DNA of 9,487 nucleotides from Chloroflexota bacterium. Its GTDB lineage: Bacteria; Chloroflexota; UBA4733. This document shows positions 1 through 5,442 of the stretch, piece after piece (the first letter of the stretch is position 1; each line of letters begins with the position of its first letter). The notes beneath the pieces are model-generated. The model was given only the letters and a program-made list of their open reading frames with translations. It was not told where the DNA came from and ran no database searches. The translations under genes were made by a program, and so were the position numbers. The stretch is from contig JANWJO010000194.1 of assembly GCA_025449435.1 (NCBI GenBank), positions 1 to 9,487 on the forward strand, written 5' to 3'.

Positions 1-494
1 GAATCATTGAGGCGAGAGAATTGAAGTGCGAAAGACAGGCTCTCGGTAAGTGTGTACGTATCACCGAATTCTTGGCGCAAGGTATCTTCAAAGTTGTAGA
101 GAAATGCCTGGCACTCACCGAAGATAGTTTCGTCGAGAGTAGGGGCAGACCTATGCTCGATCTTATTCCGTAGACCAACAAAGAATTCGATGTTCTTGAG
201 CTCTGGCCCTTTTCTTGCGTAGTATTCTATTGCGCATTTCTTAAGTTCCCAGGCTCTATAATCGCCGTCTATTTTCTCATAGCGAAAAGGCGGTTTTGAT
301 TGCTTGTAGAACGGCTTCGTGCGCCGTAGAAAGAAGATGGCATGAAAGAGGGACGTCCACGCAATGCACATCAATACAATGAATCCATGGGATCGTTCAG
401 CTACTCCTGGTTTGTTGTATGTCTCAACGGCCTGCAATGCGAAATAGCGACATTTCTTTAAGTGCGCTCTTATGATTGGGGACTGTCGTGGCAT
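1..494 (-). CDS. DUF3644-like protein with HEPN-type motif (partial, C-terminus beyond window)
   Basis: The minus strand is open from an ATG at 494-492 to the window edge, giving 164 residues without a stop. An AAGGG sequence lies 5 bases before the ATG. The N-terminal part (KKCRYFALQAVETYNKP, then RSHGFIVLMCIAWTSLFHAI) and the later GLRNKIEHRSAP segment resemble DUF3644-type proteins as I remember them. R109-N110-x3-H114 fits the R-x4-6-H signature of HEPN-fold proteins, many of which are RNases in toxin-antitoxin or abortive-infection systems. The hydrophobic stretch at residues 37-56 is more likely a core helix than a membrane segment. Codon use (AAA, AGA, ATA) and base composition are more A+T-rich than in every other gene here, which suggests horizontal acquisition. 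The family name comes from recalled motifs, not a search. An RNase or defence role is inference, and the 3' end and next gene are not visible. Confidence 0.72.
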   Translation of the reverse strand, partial: MPRQSPIIRAHLKKCRYFALQAVETYNKPGVAERSHGFIVLMCIAWTSLFHAIFFLRRTKPFYKQSKPPFRYEKIDGDYRAWELKKCAIEYYARKGPELKNIEFFVGLRNKIEHRSAPTLDETIFGECQAFLYNFEDTLRQEFGDTYTLTESLSFALQFSRLND

Positions 495-697
495 CAATCC
501 CTTTTCTCGAAGATAGCAGCTAGGGTATGCGTGCGGCCAAGGTGAGAGCTCGGGAGTGGTGCATCGGCACGTCTTTCACAAGGGTAGGGCGTCGAAGATC
601 CGATGTAATCGCTTGTAGGAACAGTCGCGCCAACGGTTGCCATTTCATTCTCCCTAGACTCGCTGACAGCAAACCCGGCCGAGCATGGCTACGCTTG

Positions 698-727
698 GCA
701 TGCTACCGACGGCAAGCCGAAGCATGC
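698..727. repeat. Imperfect hairpin with GCATGCT/AGCATGC arms
   Basis: GCATGCT at 698-704 pairs with AGCATGC at 721-727. Between them, CGGC (710-713) and GCCG (716-719) can form an inner stem with an AA loop, leaving unpaired bases mainly on the left side. It lies about 200 bases upstream of the minus-strand DUF3644-like gene. No T-run follows on either strand, so it does not look like an intrinsic terminator. It could be chance, an operator or part of an untranslated RNA. Confidence 0.35.
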
Positions 728-920
728 TGCCGCCATTGTACAATCTGATGATGACTATGTGTGCTACACATGAACCTATTGCACGTTGAAGCCACGCTGC
801 GATCTAGCGGAACGTGCTATCGTCGCCTACTCGGCACGCGGCAAGCCACATTCGCCATTGCGCACTGCCCTCCGTGCCTGTTCGCTATTCTCCACAGCTC
901 CCGACAATCTCCCATGCCAA

Positions 921-956
921 GGGGGAACTGTAGGGGGACTGTCCCCGTTCTGCCCC
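921..956. repeat. Nested inverted repeat centred on GGGGACTGTCCCC
   Basis: The core GGGGACTGTCCCC (934-946) is a perfect dyad around a central T. It is flanked by a second matched pair, GAAC (925-928) with GTTC (947-950), and a third, GGGG (921-924) with CCCC (953-956) after a two-base bulge. The whole can fold as a compound hairpin. It lies about 60 bases past the stop of the minus-strand aldo/keto reductase, but no T-run follows, so a Rho-independent terminator is unlikely. A dispersed repeat or a structured 3' end is more plausible. Confidence 0.45.
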
Positions 957-1013
957 GCTTTTCCGTCAGCCCGGTTCTTCTCTTGGGAACCTTAAGGAGG
1001 GGTCCGTCGTTCC

Positions 1014-1949
1014 CTACCCCGCCAAAATCGCTTCGATCTTCTCTACGGTGCTGTTGTGCAGTTCCACATCGGCCGCCTTGGCGTTCTCGACGACCTGTTC
1101 TTCTTTGGTGGCGCCTGCGATCACCGTACTCACCACGTTGTGATGCAGCAGCCAGGCGATCGCTAGTTGCGCCACCGAGCAATTGGCCTCGGCGGCGACC
1201 TCACGCAGCTTTTCTACCTTGCCCATGCGCACCTCGTCGAGCTGCTGCGCTCCGCGTGGATTACGTGCGAGCCGGGTGCCTGCTGGCGGCGCCTCGCCAA
1301 ACTTGTACTTGCCGGTGAGCAGCCCGGAGGCCAGCGGAAAGAACGGGATCACGCCCACGCCCAGGGCGGCGCACGCTGGCAGGAGTTCCTTTTCGACATC
1401 CCGCACAAACATGTTGTAGTGCGGCTGCACGGCCACAAATGGCGTCAGGTTGTGCTTGTCCGCCACCCAATTGGCGTGCGCCAGTTGCCACGCGGCGAAG
1501 TTGGAGCAGCCAATGTAGCGCACCTTGCCTGCCTTCACCAAGTCATCCAGGGCGCGCATGGTCTCTTCCAGCGGCGTGTTCGGGTCGAACCGGTGCACCT
1601 GATAGACGTCAATGAAATCGGTGGCCAGTCGCTTCAAGCTCGCATCACAACCATCCATGATGTGCGACCGCGACGAACCCTCATCGTTGGGACCCGGCCC
1701 CATCTTGCTGAACACTTTGGTCATCACGATGGCGTCGTGCCGGCGGCCGGCCAGCGCCTTGCCAATGAATTGCTCCGAAACCCCCTGGCCGTACGAGTCG
1801 GCAGTGTCGATGGTGTTAATGCCCTCATCCAGGCACTTGTGTACCACGCGCGCACTCTGCGCCTCGTCGCAGGCCCCGCCAAAGTTATTGGTGCCCAGCC
1901 CTACGACCGATACCTTCAACCCGGAGCTACCCAGACGGCGATGCTTCAC
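1014..1949 (-). CDS. Aldo/keto reductase family oxidoreductase
   Basis: This 311-residue protein has the usual length and sequence of the aldo/keto reductase superfamily, cytosolic (alpha/beta)8-barrel enzymes that reduce carbonyl groups with NAD(P)H. The catalytic tetrad is visible: D48 and Y53 in IDTADSYG, K78 in VMTK and H119 in VYQVH. Cofactor-site segments are also present: GCSN (147-150), the loop at 201-215 (IPFFPLASGLLTGKY) and GATKEEQVVEN (279-289). It most resembles the Kv-beta/YghZ-like branch; the substrate cannot be told. The start is GTG at 1949-1947, with AAGGA 9 bases upstream. A nearby upstream ATG is out of frame and meets a stop at once. The gene stands alone and is divergent from the ribosomal-protein cluster. 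No signal peptide is seen. Confidence 0.95.
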   Translation of the reverse strand: MKHRRLGSSGLKVSVVGLGTNNFGGACDEAQSARVVHKCLDEGINTIDTADSYGQGVSEQFIGKALAGRRHDAIVMTKVFSKMGPGPNDEGSSRSHIMDGCDASLKRLATDFIDVYQVHRFDPNTPLEETMRALDDLVKAGKVRYIGCSNFAAWQLAHANWVADKHNLTPFVAVQPHYNMFVRDVEKELLPACAALGVGVIPFFPLASGLLTGKYKFGEAPPAGTRLARNPRGAQQLDEVRMGKVEKLREVAAEANCSVAQLAIAWLLHHNVVSTVIAGATKEEQVVENAKAADVELHNSTVEKIEAILAG

Positions 1950-2095
1950 GTGCCCATGTCCTTCTTCTGCACTACAGCCAGTACCTGGTACAAGCCGCCA
2001 AGGTCGTAGTCTAGCATTGCGCTACATACCGATTTCCTTGCCGCACCCTGCCCCACCCCTCATCGCCCAAAGGGCACTCTCCTCCGGCTGCTCGT

Positions 2096-2114
2096 CTCCC
2101 TCGCCAGGGGGGAG
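2096..2114. repeat. Short C-rich/G-rich hairpin, possible repeat remnant
   Basis: CTCCC at 2096-2100 pairs with GGGAG at 2110-2114 across a loop containing CGCCAGG. The surroundings are C-rich on the left (CCCCACCCCTC) and G-rich on the right (GGAGGGG), as in the better preserved hairpin at 7523-7579. Both neighbouring genes are transcribed away from this point, so it cannot terminate either. I read it as a decayed copy of an intergenic hairpin repeat, with low certainty. Confidence 0.35.
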
Positions 2115-2138
2115 TACAGGAGGGGTCGTGACTATCCC

Positions 2139-2148
2139 ACCACGTGGT
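2139..2148. promoter_or_regulatory. 10-bp perfect palindrome ACCACGTGGT, possible operator
   Basis: ACCACGTGGT is its own reverse complement and lies about 110 bases before rpmI. It adjoins and overlaps by one base the -10-like TACACT at 2148-2153, where a dimeric regulator could block a promoter. The -35 is poor, and a single short palindrome can arise by chance, so this is only a candidate. Confidence 0.25.
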
Positions 2149-2256
2149 ACACTACCTCTCCGTTTCGCCAAGCGGCGTTGTGGTGTGCTGTGCCCTAGAT
2201 GGGCTGTGCCGGGCGAACCTTGGTGGCGGAACGTGCAGTCAGAAAGCTGGCCGTCC

Positions 2257-2451
2257 ATGCCCAAAATGAAGTCCCACTCGGGGGCGAGCAAGCGCTTCAA
2301 GATCACTGGCACGGGCAAATTCCGCTACCGCAAGGCCTGGCAGAATCACCGCCGCCACAAGACCGCACAAAACCTCAACTTGCTCGGCCGCATGCAAGTC
2401 GTCGCTGAAGCCGAGGTGCCTAAGCTCCGCTACGCGATGCCCTACCGCTAA
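2257..2451 (+). CDS. rpmI: 50S ribosomal protein bL35
   Basis: This 64-residue basic protein has the full length of bL35, a structural protein of the large ribosomal subunit. The N-terminus MPKMKSHSGASKRFKITGTG is the family signature (usually [21 protein letters not shown]). Residues 21-64 diverge from textbook sequences but keep the basic middle and the ending LRYAMPYR. The ATG at 2257 is chosen because the signature begins exactly there; the longer frame running into it from upstream is not coding. The site before the start is weak (AGAAAG 11 bases upstream), which would suit translational control of the leader. rplT follows after 27 bases. In most bacteria infC precedes this pair, but here the upstream neighbour is a divergent reductase gene. 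A short, divergent protein embedded in a longer false frame is easily missed by gene finders. Confidence 0.95.
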   Translation: MPKMKSHSGASKRFKITGTGKFRYRKAWQNHRRHKTAQNLNLLGRMQVVAEAEVPKLRYAMPYR

Positions 2452-2478
2452 ACCGCAGCACACGCAGGAGGAAACGAA

Positions 2479-2832
2479 ATGCCACGTACCAAGCGCGGCG
2501 TGCCGGCGCACAAGCGGCACAAGAAGCTCTTAGAGCTCGCTCAAGGCCAGGTCGGCGCCCGCCACCGCTTATTCCGGCCGGCCAATGAAGCGGTCATGCG
2601 CTCGCTGTCTTATGCCTACGACGACCGCCGCAAGCGCAAGCGCGACATGCGGGCCCTGTGGATCACGCGCATCAACGCCGCCTGCCGCCTGAAGGACTTC
2701 ACGTACAGCCAGCTCATCGCCGGCCTTAACAAGGCCCATATCGCCCTCGACCGCAAATCGCTGGCCGAACTCGCCGCGCGCGAGCCTCAAGCGTTTCTTT
2801 CCGTCCTCGAGCAAGCCCGAGCGGCGCTGTAG
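2479..2832 (+). CDS. rplT: 50S ribosomal protein bL20
   Basis: This 117-residue protein is bL20, which binds 23S rRNA early in assembly of the large subunit. The start MPRTKRGVPAHKRHKK, the segment ANEAVMRSLSYAYDDRRKRKRDMRALWITRINAACR (about 37-71) and the FTYSQLIAGLNKAHIALDRKSLAELA block (about 74-99) are characteristic, and the length is normal. A perfect AGGAGG (2466-2471) sits 7 bases before the ATG. It follows rpmI as expected. In several bacteria bL20 represses its own operon by binding the leader mRNA; whether that happens here cannot be read from the sequence. A TrmH-type methyltransferase gene follows after 27 bases, an arrangement also known elsewhere. Confidence 0.98.
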   Translation: MPRTKRGVPAHKRHKKLLELAQGQVGARHRLFRPANEAVMRSLSYAYDDRRKRKRDMRALWITRINAACRLKDFTYSQLIAGLNKAHIALDRKSLAELAAREPQAFLSVLEQARAAL

Positions 2833-2859
2833 CTGCCTACTCCCTTGCTGCAGTGAGCG

Positions 2860-3675
2860 GTGATCACCAGCGTTAGCAACGTGCGTGTTCGCCTCCTGCG
2901 AAGCCTGGCTGACCGGCGTGACCGAGATCGCGCCGGTCTCTTTCTTGTCGAAGGGCTGCGCGTCGCCCAGGAAGCCGTAGCCGCCGGCGCACCCATCGCA
3001 ATGGCGCTGTTCGATCCTGATGCCATGCAGGCCACCCCCCAACGGCAGCAACTCCTGGTCGCGCTTGAAGCGCGCGCCCAATGGATGGAGCCCGCCTCCT
3101 CGCACGTCATCGAAGCGATCAGCGATGTGCAGCACGATCAAGGCATCATCCTCGCCGTTCCCTTCGACCGGCCCGCTCCACCCCGCCAGCGGCTGCTGCC
3201 GGGCAACCTCGCCACCTGCTCGCTCGTCCTCGATGCCGTGGCGGACCCTGGCAACATGGGCACCGTGTTACGCATCGCCCGCACTGCCGGCGTGGGCGCC
3301 GTCTACATCAGTCAGGGTTCTGTTGACCCGTTTGCACCCAAGGTCGTGCGTGCAGCCGCTGGCGCGCACTTCTGGCTGCCTATCTATCCCGGCTTCACCT
3401 GGTCCAATGCTGGCGACGTACTCCCTGCTGGCACGCGAGTCCTGGCCGACGCCACTGGTGGCCAGGCGTACTGGCATCTGGATTGGACTCGCCCAGCCAC
3501 GCTGATCGTCAGCAATGAAGCCCACGGCGCCACTCCAGCTGCCCACCGCGCCGCCACCACCCGCGTGCGCATCCCCATGCCCGGCGGCGGTGAGTCGCTC
3601 AACGTCGCGGCCGCAACCAGTATCCTGCTCTACGAAGCCGTACGGCAGCGAAGCATTGAAGCAGGCAAAACATGA
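2860..3675 (+). CDS. TrmH/SpoU-family RNA 2'-O-methyltransferase
   Basis: The 271-residue product has the two-part layout of SpoU-type enzymes, which transfer methyl from S-adenosylmethionine to a ribose 2'-OH in rRNA or tRNA. An N-terminal substrate-binding domain begins ITSVSNVRVRLLRSL and contains LFLVEGLRVAQEAV (28-40). The C-terminal knotted catalytic domain carries motif 1, DAVADPGNMGTVLRIARTAG (125-144, with N132 and R138), motif 2, IVSNEAHG (216-223, with E220), and motif 3, MPGGGESLNVAAATS (240-254, with N248). GTG at 2860 is the first possible start, because an in-frame TGA sits two codons upstream; the site before it is weak, so coupling to rplT is likely. The last bases overlap the glycosyltransferase start (ATGA). 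Association with ribosomal-protein genes suggests an rRNA target, but the modified nucleotide cannot be inferred. Confidence 0.93.
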   Translation: MITSVSNVRVRLLRSLADRRDRDRAGLFLVEGLRVAQEAVAAGAPIAMALFDPDAMQATPQRQQLLVALEARAQWMEPASSHVIEAISDVQHDQGIILAVPFDRPAPPRQRLLPGNLATCSLVLDAVADPGNMGTVLRIARTAGVGAVYISQGSVDPFAPKVVRAAAGAHFWLPIYPGFTWSNAGDVLPAGTRVLADATGGQAYWHLDWTRPATLIVSNEAHGATPAAHRAATTRVRIPMPGGGESLNVAAATSILLYEAVRQRSIEAGKT

Positions 3676-4784
3676 CCGGGTCGCTCGACGGCGCACGTGT
3701 CGCCCTAGTACACGACTATCTCAACCAGATGGGCGGTGCGGAGCAGGTGCTCGAGGTGTTCCACCAAGTCTTTCCCAACGCTCCCATCTACACCAGCGTC
3801 TACGACCCGGCGGCCATGCCCGCCTCGTTCGCCCACATGGACATCCGCACCAGCTTCATGCAGCGCATCTCTCCAAAGCGTGAGATCGCCTACAAACTGG
3901 TTCCGCTCTTCCCCATCGCCTTCGAGCGCTTTGACCTGCGCGATTATGACCTCGTCCTCAGCAGCACCACCACCTTCGCCAAAGGCGTGCTCACCCGCCC
4001 CTACACCGTCCACGTGTGCTACTGCAACACGCCATTCCGTTACCTGTGGATGTACCAGGAATATCTGGAAAACGCCCACGTCGGCCGCTACCTTGAAGCC
4101 GCGCTGTCCGCCGTGGCGGTCCCCTTGCGCGTGTGGGACTTCGCCGCCGCCCAACGCGTGGACCACTATCTCGCGGGCTCGCACAATGCTGCCGCCCGTA
4201 TCCGCAAGTACTACCGCCGCGATGCTGAGGTGCTGCATTCGCCAGTCGAAGCCAGCGCCATGCCACTAGGCACGGGTACCGGCGACTTCTACTTGATTGC
4301 CGGCCGCCATCAAGCCTACAAGCGCATCGACCTCGCTATCGAAGCCTGTAACCAATTAGGGCGCCGGCTCGTCATCACCGGCAGCGGCCCCGATACCGAC
4401 CGTCTCAAGGCTCAAGCAGGTCCCACCATCGAGTTCGCCGGCCACGTGCCGTTGGAGCAACTCCGCCAGCTGTTCAGCCAGTGCCGTGCTCTTCTATGGC
4501 CTGGCGTGGAAGACTATGGCATCGCGCCGGTGGAAGCCCAAGCCGCCGGCCGTCCCGTCGTCGCCCTCGCACGTGGCGGCGTACTGGAAACCGTCATCGA
4601 CGGCCAGACCGGCGTCTTCTTTGCCGATCAAACCGCCGCCTGCCTCGCCCGCGCCATCCAGAAATGTGAAACCCTGGAATTCGATCCGCGCGTTCTCCGT
4701 GCCCATGCCATGCAGTTCGACACCGCCCAGTTCAAAACTAAGCTCCTCGCCAGCCTCGACACGGCGCTTCAACTCAACGCCTAA
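3672..4784 (+). CDS. GT4-family glycosyltransferase (WbaZ-like)
   Basis: This 370-residue cytosolic or membrane-associated enzyme has the GT-B architecture of family 4 retaining glycosyltransferases, which move a sugar from a nucleotide donor to a lipid or glycan acceptor. The N-terminal half starts RVALVHDYLNQMGGAEQVL (9-27), where the GGAE loop is typical of acceptor domains. The C-terminal donor domain has GRHQAYKRIDLAIEA (211-225, with basic R212 and K217), LVITGSGPD (233-241) and the E-x7-E signature E280/E288 in GVEDYGIAPVEAQAAGRPVVA. Overall it resembles mannosyltransferases of the WbaZ type used for O-antigen or exopolysaccharide, but donor and acceptor are unknown. The start overlaps the methyltransferase stop by four bases, with AGG 6 bases upstream, so the two are translationally coupled. 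No other polysaccharide gene is nearby, which makes its pathway unclear. Confidence 0.93.
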   Translation: MTGSLDGARVALVHDYLNQMGGAEQVLEVFHQVFPNAPIYTSVYDPAAMPASFAHMDIRTSFMQRISPKREIAYKLVPLFPIAFERFDLRDYDLVLSSTTTFAKGVLTRPYTVHVCYCNTPFRYLWMYQEYLENAHVGRYLEAALSAVAVPLRVWDFAAAQRVDHYLAGSHNAAARIRKYYRRDAEVLHSPVEASAMPLGTGTGDFYLIAGRHQAYKRIDLAIEACNQLGRRLVITGSGPDTDRLKAQAGPTIEFAGHVPLEQLRQLFSQCRALLWPGVEDYGIAPVEAQAAGRPVVALARGGVLETVIDGQTGVFFADQTAACLARAIQKCETLEFDPRVLRAHAMQFDTAQFKTKLLASLDTALQLNA

Positions 4785-4797
4785 CGTTGTGCTCGTT

Positions 4798-4828
4798 CCC
4801 CGCCCCTCCCCGGCAAGCTAGGGCGGGG
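4798..4828. terminator. GC-rich hairpin after the glycosyltransferase
   Basis: CCCCGCCC (4798-4805) pairs perfectly with GGGCGGGG (4821-4828) around a 15-base loop, starting 13 bases after the glycosyltransferase stop. The placement suits a transcript 3' end of the rpmI-rplT-methyltransferase-glycosyltransferase cluster. There is no clean T-run afterwards, only TTCTT a few bases on, so it may be a 3'-end-protecting structure or another intergenic hairpin. Confidence 0.4.
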
Positions 4829-4920
4829 GTCGGGTTCTTGGGTCAGGGGAGAGGTCTCCTGTTCATCCTGCCCATCTTGCCCTTCCTGGACGTGCATACT
4901 GCCATACAACGCTGTGTGCG

Positions 4921-4937
4921 TGGGCCACGCTGGCCCA
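4921..4937. promoter_or_regulatory. Dyad TGGGCCA-CGC-TGGCCCA upstream of the terminase genes
   Basis: Two perfect 7-base inverted arms are separated by CGC and end 25 bases before the GTG of the HTH/Cys-His gene. A symmetric site this close to the start of an operon whose first product has a helix-turn-helix is a reasonable candidate operator or packaging-protein recognition site. It could equally be a small RNA hairpin in the leader. No clear promoter hexamers are seen around it. Confidence 0.4.
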
Positions 4938-4962
4938 GCAACGATGAAGGGTAGTTCCACCT

Positions 4963-5442
4963 GTGAGCAGATCGTGCCAGGTGTGTAACCATCCGCAGCG
5001 AGACGTCATCGAGCAGATGGTGCGCGATGGCCACGCCATGTCGGCGGTCGAACGGCAGTACGGTCTTTCGCGTGGCAAGTTCTGGTACCACAAGACGCAT
5101 CACCACCCGGCAGGGCTCGCCGGACCCAACCCTGGGGCCCAATTGTTCCTGGAAATGGTATCCCTGCAGCATCGCACGCTACGCCTCCTCCAGCAAGCCG
5201 AGGAAGCTGGCCAGACCGACGTCGCCTTGCGCGCCGTACGTGAAGTGCGCCAGAACCTCACCCTGTTCGGTCGCCTGGTCGAGCTCGCACGATCTGCTGC
5301 TCCCACCGAGGTCGTCACCAGTGCCGAATGGCTCCAGCTACGCTCCGCCATCTTGGAGAAGCTCACCAGCCATCCGCAGGCGCGCGACGACGTGCTCGCC
5401 GGTCTCGACGCACTCGAAGCCCACTATGCACCTACGCCGTGA
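4963..5442 (+). CDS. Cys/His plus HTH protein, putative terminase small subunit
   Basis: This 159-residue protein has an N-terminal C5-x2-C8 pair (CQVCNHPQRDVIEQM) followed by a helix-turn-helix-like stretch, MSAVERQYGLSRGKFWYH (26-43), and a histidine cluster (H43, H46-H48) that could complete a zinc site. The rest (about 60-155) is predicted helical and rich in Leu, Glu and Ala, as expected for an oligomerising domain. It is followed directly, with a 17-base overlap, by a terminase ATPase gene, so a small-subunit role (DNA recognition before cutting) is inferred from context and architecture. A transcriptional regulator is the alternative. The GTG start at 4963 has GAAGGG 11 bases upstream, a rather long spacing; an ATG at 4944 is out of frame and closes after 14 codons. 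I do not recognise a named family with certainty. Confidence 0.72.
   Translation: MSRSCQVCNHPQRDVIEQMVRDGHAMSAVERQYGLSRGKFWYHKTHHHPAGLAGPNPGAQLFLEMVSLQHRTLRLLQQAEEAGQTDVALRAVREVRQNLTLFGRLVELARSAAPTEVVTSAEWLQLRSAILEKLTSHPQARDDVLAGLDALEAHYAPTP

Larger units (their letters stand above)
495..1013. other. Intergenic region without a convincing gene
   Basis: About 520 bases separate the start of the DUF3644-like gene from the stop of the aldo/keto reductase. Open frames exist on both strands, but their translations are Arg/Cys/Pro-rich, have no ribosome-binding site and resemble no family I know, so I treat the region as non-coding. It should contain the promoter of the minus-strand gene at 494, but I see no clear -35/-10 pair. 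Composition shifts from A+T-richer on the left to G+C-rich on the right. Two inverted-repeat structures (698-727 and 921-956) are listed separately. Confidence 0.6.
1950..2256. other. Divergent intergenic region (reductase / rpmI)
   Basis: About 307 bases lie between two divergent genes and should hold both promoters and the rpmI-rplT leader. I see no strong sigma-70 pair. On the plus strand TACACT (2148-2153) could be a -10, but no good -35 sits 16-18 bases upstream. Small hairpins are possible at 2166-2177 (CGCC-aagc-GGCG) and 2192-2204 (GCCC-tagat-GGGC). A leader bound by bL20, as known in other bacteria, is possible but cannot be recognised here. The stretch holds no infC gene. The element at 2096-2114 and the palindrome at 2139-2148 are listed separately. 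Confidence 0.5.

Noticed and set aside
761..1318. 185-codon plus-strand open frame
   Set aside because: Arg/Pro/Ser-rich translation, no ribosome site, and its second half is antisense to the well-supported reductase gene.
1167..2009. 280-codon plus-strand open frame
   Set aside because: It is the antisense shadow of the reductase; the His/Arg/Val-rich translation resembles no family, while the minus strand carries a full catalytic tetrad.
1612..2256. Upstream extension of the rpmI frame
   Set aside because: The frame stays open by chance; the bL35 signature begins exactly at the ATG at 2257 and the upstream residues match nothing.
2150..2256. T-box or other known riboswitch before rpmI
   Set aside because: No T-box consensus or other recognisable aptamer core was found; only small generic hairpins.
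3705..4238. 177-codon minus-strand open frame
   Set aside because: Antisense to the glycosyltransferase, in G+C-rich DNA where such shadows are expected.
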